From assembly GCA_934140005.1 (NCBI GenBank), contig CAKPBB010000001.1, positions 62,001 to 126,000 of the forward strand: a DNA stretch of 64,000 bases, given 5' to 3'. Each line of letters starts with the position of its first letter. Position 1 is the stretch's first letter. The position numbers were made by a program, and so were the translations under genes. This document shows, piece after piece, positions 1-8,902 of the stretch. The notes beneath the pieces are model-generated. The model worked only from the letters and a program-made list of their open reading frames with translations. It had not been told where the DNA came from and did not search any database. The DNA comes from an uncultured Clostridia bacterium. GTDB taxonomy: Bacteria > Bacillota > Clostridia > TANB77 > CAG-508.

Positions 1-138
1 AACTTCACATGCTTCTTCTAAAGTTTCAGCTTGTGATGCTGGACATCCTAGACAATGCATTCCTGCATCTAATAATATATCTGCTTTATCTGGATATTGG
101 TCTAATAATTCTCCAATTGTCATTGTTTTCTCAATCAT
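1..138 (-). CDS. DUF1858 redox-disulfide domain protein (partial, 3' end outside window)
   Basis: The first 46 residues of a minus-strand gene are visible; the rest lies to the left. The start ATG has a good GGAGG ribosome site about 6 bases upstream. The sequence matches the start of the DUF1858 family (hybrid-cluster-protein-associated disulfide domain): a short helix (TIGELLDQYPDKADIL) followed by a GMHCLGCP motif with a CxxC pair at residues 29 and 32. Family members are small proteins or domains thought to bind a metal or undergo thiol redox chemistry. The function here is inferred from the motif only. Confidence 0.8.
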   Translation of the reverse strand, partial: MIEKTMTIGELLDQYPDKADILLDAGMHCLGCPASQAETLEEACEV

Positions 139-257
139 TTTTATTCCTCCTTTTATAGAAATCATTGTAATTTTAACATAAAATTTGAAAAAAGTATAGA
201 CAAATGAAAAAAAATATTGTATTATATACAAAATTCAAGAAAGGCAGGTGACTTTTA

Positions 258-401
258 TTGAATTGGCTGGTAAATTTCTTTTTTATCAGTTTAGGTATCA
301 ATTTTTTTATTATCATTTATTTTTTATATTCTTTGTTAGATACATTTTTTTCTAAGAATTTACAAGGTTCAAAATTATCTATCAAAAAGAAAAAACTATA
401 G
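258..401 (+). CDS. Small membrane protein, first gene of the T4SS operon
   Basis: This 47-codon frame starts with TTG after a weak AGGCAGGTG ribosome site, and its stop overlaps the ribosome site of the coupling ATPase. It encodes one hydrophobic segment (about residues 3-30) and a lysine-rich tail (KLSIKKKKL). Its position directly before a VirD4-like gene suggests a small membrane partner of the conjugation channel. No family was recognised, and the short length makes the call moderate. Confidence 0.5.
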   Translation: MNWLVNFFFISLGINFFIIIYFLYSLLDTFFSKNLQGSKLSIKKKKL

Positions 402-409
402 GAGGTACT

Positions 410-2168
410 TTGAAAAAATTTCTTTTTAATTTTTTTGTTTATTTAATATGTCTTTTTATATTTTTTAATTTACAATACTCATATTTTTATGAAATTTATA
501 TGGCTGAACATCTAATTTTTCCTTATGCTATTCACCCGTTTGACATTTGCGAACTATACCCTCAAACTTGGATTTTTATTAAAAAATCTTACTGTATATT
601 ATTTGTACTAGCATATTCAATTATACATTTCAACATTGTATATCGCATATCAAGTTTCATAAAATCACAAAATCTCGACTTTTCCAAAATTTTTAAATTT
701 AGCCCAAAATTCAAACTTCAAAAATCTAAACATAAAAAGGCAATTTCTAATGAAAAAGAAAATGATACATTATCTTTAAAAATTGGACTCTCTGCCAACA
801 ATGAACCCATTTTCGTTTTAGAAAAGGGGTTATTCCAAAATATTTTAATTACAGGAACTATTGGAAGTGGAAAAACATCTTCTGCAATGTATCCTTTTAC
901 TAAACAGCTAATTACTTACAAAGCAAATAGTCCAAATGAAAAACTAGGTATGCTAATACTAGATGTAAAACGGAAACTATGCAAAAGAAGTACAAAAATA
1001 TGCAATAGCATGTGGTAGAGAAAAAGATTTAACATTTATAAATCTTTCTGGAAAAGTAAAATACAATCCATTAGATACTCCTGAACTAAAAGCTAGTGTT
1101 GTTGCAAATCGTTTAAAAACTGTTTTAACTTTGTTTAGTAAAAATAATGGTGAAGATTATTGGTTAGATAAAGCTGAACAAATTTTAACAGAATCCATTA
1201 AATTATGCAGATTATACAACGATAACTATGTTACTTTTACAGAAATTCACAAAATAGTAATGTTTCCAGAGTATTTTGAAGAAAAAATTATATATTTAAA
1301 GACTATGTTTAAAGAATCTAAATTTAATCAAGAGCAAGTATATGATTTAATATCTTGTATTGATTTTTTCCAAAAAGAATTTTTTTCACTAGACCAAAGA
1401 ACAATTTCAATATTGCGTTCAGAAATAAGTAGAATCACCAATGTTTTTATTTCTGATTATCAAATTTCTAATGTTTTTTGCCCTCAAAAATCTGAAATAA
1501 ATTTTAAAGACTTTAAAGAATGTTTACAACTAGGTAAAATTGTCGTTTTGCAAATGAATATTTCAGAATATAGAAATTTATCAAAGATAATTGCAACATA
1601 TCTAAAATTAAGTTTTCAAACAGATGTAATGTTACAACTATCGCATAATCAATCTGCTAGGCCATCAGCTTTTATTAGTGATGAATATCATGAATATATA
1701 ACTGAAAATGATGCTGAATTTTTCTCTGAATGTAGAGAAGCAAAATGTATAAATATTGTTGCTACTCAAAGCTATACATCTCTTTTAAACAGTTTAAAAA
1801 ATGAATCTAGTGTTAAAGTGATTTTACAAAATTTAATAAATAAACTATGGTTTCGTACCGATGATATTTTCACAATTGAAGAAGCTCAAAAGCAAATCGG
1901 AAAATTTGATAAAGAAAGAACTTCTGTTACTATTTCAGAAAATGCAAAAACAACAGATTTTAATATTTTTACAAATAGCTTAATTTCTAGAGATTCAAAT
2001 ATTTCTGAAAGCTATAATACCTATTTACAAAATGATTTTAAATATGATACCAACTATTTTTCACAAAATTTAAAAACCTTTGAGTGTTTAGCATTTTTAT
2101 CTAATGGTTACTCTATTTTAGAACCTCAAAAAATACAAATGCTACCTCACTTCAAAGAAAACAACTAA
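410..2168 (+). CDS. Type IV secretion coupling ATPase, VirD4/TraG/TcpA-like, with +1 frameshift at CGG
   Basis: This is a membrane-anchored ATPase that would couple DNA substrates to the conjugation channel. The start is TTG with GGAGGT 3 bases upstream. There are two N-terminal membrane segments (about residues 1-25 and 60-80). Walker A is GTIGSGKTSS near residue 149. The Walker B/DxKG motif follows in MLILDVKGN, but it is intact only if one base (C at 971) is skipped. The zero frame ends at 1018, while the +1 frame runs to 2168 and carries the rest of the ATPase, including FISDEYHEYI. The corrected protein is 585 residues. The downstream genes are pilin-like, VirB6-like and VirB3-like, as in Gram-positive conjugative elements. 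The frame break could be a lesion or programmed; two other genes here break in the same way. Confidence 0.85.
962..980 (+). other. CGG +1 frameshift site 1 (coupling ATPase)
   Basis: The zero frame reads GTA AAA CGG AAA CTA and ends 15 codons later. Dropping the C at 971 gives GTA AAA GGA AAC TAT, that is DVKGNY, the conserved DxKG motif of VirD4/TraG ATPases. Both flanks are undamaged coding sequence. The site is equivalent to those at 18043 and 50227. Confidence 0.85.
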
Positions 2169-2180
2169 GGAGGTTTCTTA

Positions 2181-2510
2181 ATGAAAACTAAAAATATTTT
2201 TTATTTGTACATTTTGTTATTTTTGCTTTTTACACTTTTCTTTTTCAGCAATATTTCTTTTGCTGGTGATCCAAAGTTAGTTAGCACCTTAAACAATGCA
2301 TTTGAGAAAATTGAAAACTATATCTTAAAATTATCGACACCAGCTGCAGCTGTTGCAGTTGGAAGTGGAGTTTTAATGAAAAAATTTAGTTTTGGTGATG
2401 AGGAAAAAATTAGAACTTCAAAAAAATTGATTCGTAGTGCTTTATTTTCTTATGGTTTCATTCTTTGCATTGATTTAGTGCTTTCTTTAATAAAAACATT
2501 ATTAACCTAA
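2181..2510 (+). CDS. VirB2/TrbC-like pilin or Maff2-type conjugation protein
   Basis: The protein has 109 residues, with a cleavable signal peptide (about residues 1-28, cleavage near SFA-GDP), a short amphipathic stretch, and two hydrophobic segments (about 50-68 and 85-107) with a charged linker KKFSFGDEEK between them. This two-helix layout is that of VirB2/TrbC pilins and of the Maff2 proteins found in Firmicute conjugative elements. It starts 12 bases after the coupling ATPase with an AGGAGG site and is in the same operon. Family assignment rests on architecture and position. Confidence 0.6.
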   Translation: MKTKNIFYLYILLFLLFTLFFFSNISFAGDPKLVSTLNNAFEKIENYILKLSTPAAAVAVGSGVLMKKFSFGDEEKIRTSKKLIRSALFSYGFILCIDLVLSLIKTLLT

Positions 2511-2574
2511 TTTATATAACTAAAATTTTTACAGAAAGGAATCAATCTAATTTATTAGATAATATGCTTATTAA

Positions 2575-3447
2575 ATGGAACTAACAAGTGAAAATTTATC
2601 AGAGTTGATATTTCAAATTATCAACAACATTTTATTAAAATTTTTTACATCAATTGATAAGACTATTTACAATTTGCTTGATAATATTTGTTTTATCAAT
2701 ACATCAATTTTAGAACAAACTCACTTAAAAAATATTATTGGTGAAAATTCAACAAGTGGTGTTATTCTTATATGTAATGCTCTTGTTTTAGGCTTTTTTA
2801 TATTTTATGGCATTCAATATCTTACTTCACATTTAATTTACCAAAGAGTACAAAATCCTGTACAGTTTGTATTTAAAGCTATATTTTTTATAGGTCTTAT
2901 GAACTCATCATTATGGTTTTGTAAAGAAATAATTTATATTGTTTCTTTAGTAAGTCAAAGTATAAATTCTTTGTGCCAAGAGCTCTTTGGAATAAATATT
3001 AGCTTTTCAGAATTTATAAAACACTTAAATATTATTCTATATTCTGAAACTACTACTTTTGATTTATTTTCTTTTGATGGAATTGTTAAATCATTTTCAT
3101 CTGTTGGAATGTTATCCCTAATTTTCACATATTCACTAAGATATTTACTAATTCAAATATTTAGTATCTTATGCCCATTTGCTTTTTTGAGTTTGCTTTC
3201 CGAAAATACAAGTCATTTCTTCAAAGCATGGTTTAAAAGTTTTATGTCTCTGCTTTTAGTTCAGGTTCTATTATCAATAATTCTTCTTTTAGCATTTTCG
3301 TTAATTGATATTAGTGATATTGAACTTCAAAAATTGCTTTACATAGCTTCAATCTATGCTATAACAAAATGTAATTATTTTATGAGAGAGCTTATTGGCG
3401 GAGTTTCTTATGAAATAAGAAGTAATATTCCATTCTTCAAACAATAG
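2575..3447 (+). CDS. VirB6/TrbL-like polytopic conjugation channel protein
   Basis: The protein has 290 residues and about six membrane segments (near 60-85, 97-120, 175-200, 200-230, 233-255, 260-275). The N-terminal part, with a long amphipathic helix, resembles the TrbL/VirB6-like proteins that follow the pilin gene in Firmicute type IV secretion operons. A stop lies directly upstream of the ATG, so the start is fixed, but no strong ribosome site sits next to it; the nearest AAGGA is about 35 bases away. It lies between pilin-like and PrgI-like genes, which supports the role of inner channel protein. Confidence 0.6.
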   Translation: MELTSENLSELIFQIINNILLKFFTSIDKTIYNLLDNICFINTSILEQTHLKNIIGENSTSGVILICNALVLGFFIFYGIQYLTSHLIYQRVQNPVQFVFKAIFFIGLMNSSLWFCKEIIYIVSLVSQSINSLCQELFGINISFSEFIKHLNIILYSETTTFDLFSFDGIVKSFSSVGMLSLIFTYSLRYLLIQIFSILCPFAFLSLLSENTSHFFKAWFKSFMSLLLVQVLLSIILLLAFSLIDISDIELQKLLYIASIYAITKCNYFMRELIGGVSYEIRSNIPFFKQ

Positions 3448-3457
3448 GAGGTATTTA

Positions 3458-3781
3458 ATGAAATTTATTTTCCCAAAAAATTATAATTTCAAACCAAAAT
3501 TGCTTGGTTTCTTAGACTATTCAACTGCCATAGTTAATGGTGTTTGCGCATTATTACTATATTTATTAAGTAGTATTATCTGTACTAGCTTAAGCTCAAA
3601 AATCAGTCTATTTGTTGCTTTATATTTTCCAATATTTTTATTTAGTATTCTCAGTTTCCAGCAAGAAAATATATTAAGTGTATTAACATATACATTTTTA
3701 TATGTTAAAAGTCAAAAAATATATTTATATAAAAAAGAAGCGCTATGTTTTGAGCCAAAAGAAAAAACTAGTAAACACTAG
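3458..3781 (+). CDS. PrgI/VirB3-like conjugation protein
   Basis: The protein has 107 residues with two close membrane helices (about 28-46 and 49-66) and a C-terminal amphipathic stretch ending in KSQKIYLYKKE, as in the PrgI/VirB3 family of Gram-positive conjugative elements. It has a GGAGGT site 6 bases from the ATG. PrgI is normally followed at once by VirB4. Here the operon stops, and the VirB4 gene is found 16 kb away on the other strand. The next gene is convergent and unrelated. Confidence 0.65.
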   Translation: MKFIFPKNYNFKPKLLGFLDYSTAIVNGVCALLLYLLSSIICTSLSSKISLFVALYFPIFLFSILSFQQENILSVLTYTFLYVKSQKIYLYKKEALCFEPKEKTSKH

Positions 3782-3788
3782 TCTTCTT

Positions 3789-4352
3789 TTATATATGAAA
3801 TTTCTTTTGGACTTCTATTTTAATAGCTTTGCCACTTAAGGCAAGTACTAAAATTAAATTTAAAAATGCACAAAATAATGAAATAATATTTAAAACAATT
3901 TTTTCTTTAAAAATACATATTATTATAAAATTCAATAGTACACTTATAAACAAAATAAATATTTCGTAAATTGCATATTTTACATACTTCTTGTATTTTA
4001 CTAAAGTCAATATGCACATTATTAAGTTTGAAACAATAGTTACTATTGGAAATCCAATTATAAATGACCATTTTTTAAAACCAAATACAAAATCAATAAA
4101 AAATAGTAATATTAGAATTTGTATAGTTTGCAGTGCTACACTTGATGCTAGATTTATTCCTTTTCTTAAAGAGAATATAACCGTATTCCATATATATATA
4201 ATTCCTAATATTGCAATTATTGACCAATTTAATTTTTCTTGTAATGAATAATTTATAAGTATAAGAGTTGCTGAAATAAATACAGTAACAATTATACTTA
4301 TATTCATTACAGCTTTGCTATTTTTTATATTTTTTATTTTTGGATATAACAT
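3789..4352 (-). CDS. DUF6320-like polytopic membrane protein
   Basis: The protein has 187 residues with about six hydrophobic helices and short charged loops (LRKGIN, KYKKYVKY). It begins 3 bases after the stop of the putative acyltransferase gene and is the last gene of a three-gene operon with that gene and an alpha/beta hydrolase. In other Firmicutes a DUF6320 membrane protein often follows this acyltransferase. The role is unknown; co-transcription suggests membrane lipid or acyl-ester metabolism. Confidence 0.5.
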   Translation of the reverse strand: MLYPKIKNIKNSKAVMNISIIVTVFISATLILINYSLQEKLNWSIIAILGIIYIWNTVIFSLRKGINLASSVALQTIQILILLFFIDFVFGFKKWSFIIGFPIVTIVSNLIMCILTLVKYKKYVKYAIYEIFILFISVLLNFIIICIFKEKIVLNIISLFCAFLNLILVLALSGKAIKIEVQKKFHI

Positions 4353-4355
4353 CTA

Positions 4356-5621
4356 TTACACCCCATTTCCTTCTATTTCTACATCTATTCCATTTGATTG
4401 CAAAAACTTCATAAATGTATTTTCAACATTTCTACTTTCTAGAACAGAAGCAACCGAAAAAATTATAGTATTATCTACACAACATGCTGTACATTTTATT
4501 TTTTCTACTGTTTCTGGTGCAATTAAAAAATATACTTTATCTATAAATGGCTTATATTCAGCTATAAATCCTATTCTTCCTATACTTGATAATGTTGTAG
4601 TGTTGTATTTTCTTCTTTCTTTATATGCAATTTGCACTACCTTTTTCTTTATAAATAATGGTACTATTCTCAAAAATGGATTTGTTCCAAGTTTTACATT
4701 AGTTGCTATTGTTTTTAATAATTCTTCCTCTTGCAATTTTAATTTAAACTGCTCTATTACTGCTTTTAAAATATTATCAAAACTTTTTTCTTTATCTGCA
4801 TATACATTTACATCTATATATGAAAAGAAATTTGATATTGTTTTTGATGGAAAATACTTTTTCAAATTTACTGGAACACTTATCTTTATTGGTCTATTCT
4901 TTTTATTTCCTTTTAGTTGCTCTTGATATATTGAATATATAAGTGTTGCTGTTAAATATTGAGTAATAGTAGCTCCTTTTGCTTTAGCTTGTTCTTTTAA
5001 TTGAGTAGCATTTATGTATTCATGTGTTGCTGCCACTACTCCTGGCACTAGATTTCTGCCAGTAAGAACATACGCTTTTTTGCCTTTTCCTTCACCTTTA
5101 AGTTTCTTATTAAAATTTTGAGCATAGCTATCAACAGAATCGTAATTTACTTTTCTTTCGCCTTCTTCTGAAATATTTTTACTATTAAAATGCACTATTT
5201 CAATATAATTGTAAGTTATTTCTTTCAAAAAATGTAATGCACTATTACCATCTGTAAGACAATGAAATATATCTAAATTTATTTTACAATCAAAATATGT
5301 TATCTTAAATAAATAATCATTATTAGCTGGCAAATCAATATATTTACAAGGATAATCGTGTTCTTCTTCGATTACAACACTTTTTGGATTACTTTCAAAA
5401 TAATACCAAAATATTCCTTGTCTCATTCTAACCTTAAAAAGCTTGAATTTTTTAAGGCTTATTTTTACTGCCTTTTCTAGGATTTTAGGGTCTATTTTTT
5501 CCTTTAATGTAATTGATATTCTAAATACAGAACTATATTTTTTGGTAGAAGCTAGTGGAAAAAGTTTTGCATAATTATCTAGCCTTCTCCAAGATAAATC
5601 TTCTTTCCTTCTAATCCTCAT
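4356..5621 (-). CDS. Condensation-domain-like acyltransferase (alcohol acetyltransferase family)
   Basis: The protein has 421 residues and belongs to the chloramphenicol-acetyltransferase/condensation fold. The active-site motif HxxxDG is present as HCLTDG near residue 134. A later stretch, RPIKISVPVNLKKYFPSKT, is typical of the family's latch region. Such enzymes move an acyl group from a thioester donor to an alcohol or amine. The gene overlaps the end of the upstream hydrolase gene by 11 bases, so the two are translationally linked. The actual substrate cannot be read from the sequence. Confidence 0.7.
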   Translation of the reverse strand: MRIRRKEDLSWRRLDNYAKLFPLASTKKYSSVFRISITLKEKIDPKILEKAVKISLKKFKLFKVRMRQGIFWYYFESNPKSVVIEEEHDYPCKYIDLPANNDYLFKITYFDCKINLDIFHCLTDGNSALHFLKEITYNYIEIVHFNSKNISEEGERKVNYDSVDSYAQNFNKKLKGEGKGKKAYVLTGRNLVPGVVAATHEYINATQLKEQAKAKGATITQYLTATLIYSIYQEQLKGNKKNRPIKISVPVNLKKYFPSKTISNFFSYIDVNVYADKEKSFDNILKAVIEQFKLKLQEEELLKTIATNVKLGTNPFLRIVPLFIKKKVVQIAYKERRKYNTTTLSSIGRIGFIAEYKPFIDKVYFLIAPETVEKIKCTACCVDNTIIFSVASVLESRNVENTFMKFLQSNGIDVEIEGNGV

Positions 5622-6573
5622 TTTTCTTTACTTCCTTTACTAATTTAACAATATCTTGATAAGTTTCTTCAGAAGCATATTGCTTTTTTTCTCTATATGT
5701 CATCCATATATGAATAGCCTTTTCTGTTTCTCTAAAATCTATATGCACATTTTCTTTTTCAGCTCGTTCTAAAAATGTATGTGCATCTGGATTTAGTATA
5801 TCATAAGTTCCAATATACAAAGTAACATTTTTCAAATTCTTTATAGGTCCTACTATTGGATTTACTAAATAGTTATCCATACCTTCTTTTCCTGCATAAG
5901 TAACTCCTGCAACTTTAAGTACATCTTTTATCAGCCTTGGATCTTTTTGTTGTAATTCCTTTGTTATTTTAGGATTACTTAAAGTTACATCTAACCAAGG
6001 TGACAATAAAATTGTTTTATCTGGCTGTCTTACATCCATATTTGATATTTTTTCAGCAAGAGCCAATGCCATACCACCACCAGCAGAGTCTCCCATAAGT
6101 ATAAGTTTTCGATTATCTATTTTTTTAGTTATATCCATATATAAAGGTTCAATCATTTCAAATACTTCTTTATATGTGTATTTAGGTGTAAGTGGATAAT
6201 CTGGAAGTATTAAAGTCATTCCCGTATCTGCAACTAAGTCCTCTAAAAATTTCCAATGCTTATATGTTGCTTCAATAACATAAGAGCCTCCATGTAAATA
6301 TAAAATTACATCTCCTATTTCTGATTTATTTTTGGGATTCAAAATAAATACTTTTCTGCCATGATACTGCATTTCCACAACACTATGTCTTTCTTTTACT
6401 GTTTTTGGAGCAATAGCCTGAATATCTATAATGAAAAACAAGCTAATTATTACAAAAGCAGTTAGAAATAGCCAAAGTAAATAACTTTTTAAAATCTCTA
6501 AATTTATAAAAAATAATATTGGTATCATTGCTAGCAAAACAATACCTATTAAAATTACATATCTTTTTTTCAT
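5611..6573 (-). CDS. Alpha/beta hydrolase, hormone-sensitive lipase type
   Basis: The protein has 320 residues. Two N-terminal membrane helices (about 5-22 and 30-50) anchor it, followed by an esterase domain. The oxyanion-hole motif HGGSY, the nucleophile elbow GDSAGGG, the acid in NPDAHTF and the histidine in AIHIWM are all present in the right order, so it should be active as a carboxylesterase. It is the first gene of the operon with the acyltransferase and the DUF6320-like gene, so it may deacylate the same class of compound. Confidence 0.8.
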   Translation of the reverse strand: MKKRYVILIGIVLLAMIPILFFINLEILKSYLLWLFLTAFVIISLFFIIDIQAIAPKTVKERHSVVEMQYHGRKVFILNPKNKSEIGDVILYLHGGSYVIEATYKHWKFLEDLVADTGMTLILPDYPLTPKYTYKEVFEMIEPLYMDITKKIDNRKLILMGDSAGGGMALALAEKISNMDVRQPDKTILLSPWLDVTLSNPKITKELQQKDPRLIKDVLKVAGVTYAGKEGMDNYLVNPIVGPIKNLKNVTLYIGTYDILNPDAHTFLERAEKENVHIDFRETEKAIHIWMTYREKKQYASEETYQDIVKLVKEVKKNED

Positions 6574-6650
6574 TTCAACCTCTATTATTGATATTTTAAA
6601 TTACACTTATTATATCAAAATATATTTAAATATCAACAGTAAGATTCAAT

Positions 6651-7271
6651 CTATTCTTTCTTTTTTAAAGCTTCATTTAGTTCTTTTGATATTCTAGAAT
6701 TTATTTTATAGTTTACTATATATATTATAAAAAATAAAATCGTATATATTATATAAAAATACTTTGACATATAATATATATACATTGTTGCTAAATCCCA
6801 AAATCTACCAGTATATGAATACATATAAAGTGGTGGAAAAACAATTATAATACTAATATATCCAATTAGAAATTTAGTAAAATTGCTCATCCTTTTATTT
6901 GTAATTACTATATAAGCAATAGTAAGAAGTATTCCAAAAAAAATTGAAAAAGAAATATTTTTATATATAATTGTTTTTATGTATAAAAACATTATTTGCC
7001 AAATAGCTAACCCTAAAACATTATATTTTTCCAGTTCTGTCCCTACAATATCATCTTTAACACTATCTATATACTCATCTGTATTCGTACCTAAATCATC
7101 AAAAATATTTTCATCTATTTCAGATATTGACTTTCCCTTTTCTATATAGTCGAATTGCATTTCATCATACCATAACAATAAATCTTTTACTGTTAGTATT
7201 AAATATGTTAACATTATTGAAGCAATTAAAATTACTAATATTTTTAAAACACTCTTAATATATTCTTTCAT
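6651..7271 (-). CDS. Uncharacterised membrane protein paired with a LytTR regulator
   Basis: The protein has 206 residues, one N-terminal helix, an acidic extracytoplasmic region (about 35-80, rich in D and E) and three further helices (about 88-118, 130-152, 165-190), then a lysine-rich tail. Its start overlaps the stop of the LytTR gene by 4 bases, so they are co-transcribed. Small LytTR proteins are often coupled to a membrane protein that senses a signal or holds the regulator, and that is the likely role. No family was recognised. Confidence 0.6.
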   Translation of the reverse strand: MKEYIKSVLKILVILIASIMLTYLILTVKDLLLWYDEMQFDYIEKGKSISEIDENIFDDLGTNTDEYIDSVKDDIVGTELEKYNVLGLAIWQIMFLYIKTIIYKNISFSIFFGILLTIAYIVITNKRMSNFTKFLIGYISIIIVFPPLYMYSYTGRFWDLATMYIYYMSKYFYIIYTILFFIIYIVNYKINSRISKELNEALKKKE

Positions 7272-7732
7272 ATTATTTTGCTCCTTTCTCTTAACAATTT
7301 CATTATTTGTGAAACATTTCTTTTTGAAACAATTTCTTGTGTATTATCATTTAATTTTACTACTAGTGTTCCTAGTGTATTTGTATCAAAACATTTTACT
7401 TGATTTATATTTATAATACAAGATTTTGATATTCTAATAAAATCTTTACTATTAAATACCTCTTCAATTTCATATAATTTATATTTTAGTCTATATATTC
7501 CATCTTTAGTTCTAATATAATTGTATTTATCCTGACTAAAAAAACATATAATATCTTCAATTTTTATAAAATATATCTCATTATTTTTATTAGCCATTAT
7601 CTTACTTGGTACTTTACTATTAGATGCATACTCTATAATTCCTTGAATTTCTTCCGTTAATACTGGTGCTGTAATTGTTAAAGTTGTTTCTTTAAATTCT
7701 TTCGAAATATTAGTAAATATTTTTATCCCCAT
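7268..7732 (-). CDS. LytTR-domain transcription regulator
   Basis: The protein has 154 residues. The C-terminal half (about 50-150) is a LytTR DNA-binding domain: IYFIKIEDIICFFSQDKYN, then FIRISKSCIININQV, then LKDN-type hairpins. There is no receiver domain, so it is a stand-alone regulator of the LytTR plus membrane-protein type. It has a GAGGTG ribosome site and is the first gene of a two-gene operon. It probably controls its own operon and perhaps nearby genes. Confidence 0.8.
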   Translation of the reverse strand: MGIKIFTNISKEFKETTLTITAPVLTEEIQGIIEYASNSKVPSKIMANKNNEIYFIKIEDIICFFSQDKYNYIRTKDGIYRLKYKLYEIEEVFNSKDFIRISKSCIININQVKCFDTNTLGTLVVKLNDNTQEIVSKRNVSQIMKLLRERSKII

Positions 7733-8041
7733 CTTTTCACCTCTTTAGATATTATTAAAATAGGACATTCTATCATTCAGAATGTCCCATTTCTCTGTTG
7801 TGATTACAGTTATTTCAAATATTGTTTTCATTATAGTATTTTTTGAAAAAAAAAGCAAAATTTTTTCTCTTTTTTGGATAAACGTTACTATTTTTCGGAT
7901 AATAGAATAATATTTATAGATATAACACATATATATAGTATTAACTTTTATCGCAAAAATATTGTCACACATCTTCTTTTTTATATATTATATTTCCAAA
8001 AATATCACAAAATGTTATAATATAAAAAAGGAGGGATTCAT
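7733..8041. promoter_or_regulatory. Divergent intergenic region with perfect inverted repeat
   Basis: This 309-base gap separates the LytTR gene (minus) from a small membrane protein gene (plus). At 7763-7787 lies a perfect 9-base inverted repeat, GGACATTCT and AGAATGTCC, with a 7-base loop. It lies about 30 bases before the LytTR start, inside the leader of that transcript, where it could act as an attenuator or an operator. The rest is A/T runs with no further clear signal. A minus-strand frame of 75 codons here looks like chance. Confidence 0.5.
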
Positions 8042-8236
8042 ATGAATAAACTAAATAAAATTTTTTTAGCGATAATTATTATTTTAGTAATTTTATTAGG
8101 AATTATGACAGCAATGTATCTTAATATGAGAAAAGCTGCAAAGAAGAGCTTAGATGAGGTATTAAAAATATCAGAAGAAAAATACGAATTAAATAATCAA
8201 CTTAATGATTTGAGAGAGCAATTTAATATCGAATAA
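8042..8236 (+). CDS. Small single-pass membrane protein with coiled coil (intact copy)
   Basis: The protein has 64 residues: one membrane helix (about 6-27) followed by a charged heptad-like region (KKSLDEVLKISEEKYELNN) that should form a short coiled coil. A strong AAGGAGG site lies 7 bases before the ATG. A terminator hairpin (CTAATAACA and TTGTTATTAG with a T-run) follows at 8245-8276. A second, broken copy lies 1.95 kb downstream. Its function is unknown. Confidence 0.75.
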   Translation: MNKLNKIFLAIIIILVILLGIMTAMYLNMRKAAKKSLDEVLKISEEKYELNNQLNDLREQFNIE

Positions 8237-8244
8237 TTAAAAAA

Positions 8245-8276
8245 GCTAATAACAAAATTTGTTATTAGTTTTTTTA
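8245..8276 (+). terminator. Rho-independent terminator
   Basis: The hairpin arms CTAATAACA and TTGTTATTAG are followed by seven T residues, directly after the 64-residue membrane protein gene. Confidence 0.8.
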
Positions 8277-8293
8277 TAAAATTTTGATAAACG

Positions 8294-8836
8294 TTAATAT
8301 AAATCATTTTCTTTTATATATATTAAACTTTTTTCTTCTAATTTTTTAAAATCACAACTTAATTCTTTGTAAAATTTTGACATTCTACTATCAATATTCT
8401 TTTTGGTTACAACCCTATAAAGATTATTTGCCTTCTCTACAATTTTTAGTTTATTTTCTGTTTTGTTTATATAAGAATATTGTTCAGAAAGTAATCTTCT
8501 ATATCCATAACTTTTATTACTCGTATCTAAAATATAAAGACTTTCTTTAGGTACTGGAATCATATCTGTAAACCTAATTATTCCTAAATTACTTTTAGTT
8601 TTAGAATTATAAATTCTAAAAAAAGTCAAATTATCTTTATACAATTTATGTTTAGCTTTAGGAGAAAATAGAGGTGCGAAATATCTATGATTTTCCACTG
8701 TAATTATAACTCCTATATATGGTCTTTTTTCTTTTTTATTAAAAGCAATATGGCTATCAAACTGACTTAAATACTCAATATAATTATCTGCAATAATATA
8801 AAAATTTAATTTCCCTAATTTTATTTTCTTTTCCAT
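8294..8836 (-). CDS. toxN: Type III toxin, ToxN/AbiQ-family endoribonuclease
   Basis: The protein has about 180 residues from the ATG at 8836, which follows an AGGAGA site; an upstream TTG at 8866 in the same frame has no such site. The sequence follows the ToxN/AbiQ pattern: FYIIADNYIEYLSQFD at the N-terminus, RPYIGVIITVENHRYFAPLFSPK, then MIPVPKESLYILD, and CDFKKLEEK at the end. These toxins cut RNA and are held inactive by a repeat RNA encoded just upstream. Such repeats and a terminator are present at 8865-9030. The system probably serves in phage defence (abortive infection) or maintenance. Two flanking copies of a small gene suggest the unit moved in together. Confidence 0.85.
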   Translation of the reverse strand: MEKKIKLGKLNFYIIADNYIEYLSQFDSHIAFNKKEKRPYIGVIITVENHRYFAPLFSPKAKHKLYKDNLTFFRIYNSKTKSNLGIIRFTDMIPVPKESLYILDTSNKSYGYRRLLSEQYSYINKTENKLKIVEKANNLYRVVTKKNIDSRMSKFYKELSCDFKKLEEKSLIYIKENDLY

Positions 8837-8864
8837 CATTCTCCTAACAATCTTTATTTTATAC

Positions 8865-8902
8865 AAAAATATGGAGATACTAAAAGTACCCCCATATTTT
8901 TT
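8865..8902 (-). terminator. Terminator between antitoxin RNA and toxN
   Basis: On the minus strand the arms AAAAATATGG and CCATATTTTT form a hairpin ending in a T-run, placed between the repeat region and toxN. In type III systems this weak terminator sets the ratio of antitoxin RNA to toxin mRNA. Confidence 0.75.

Larger units (their letters stand above)
8017..8277 (+). repeat. Direct repeat, copy 1 (about 260 bp)
   Basis: This segment, from the ribosome site region of the 64-residue membrane protein through its terminator, is repeated almost identically at 9966-10224. The two copies flank the type III toxin, its RNA and the secreted-protein gene. They differ by a few substitutions and one-base indels in T-runs, so the duplication is recent. 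Confidence 0.9.

Noticed and set aside
7745..7972. Minus-strand frame of 75 codons upstream of the LytTR gene
   Set aside because: It covers the inverted repeat and A/T runs, has no ribosome site and no family likeness.
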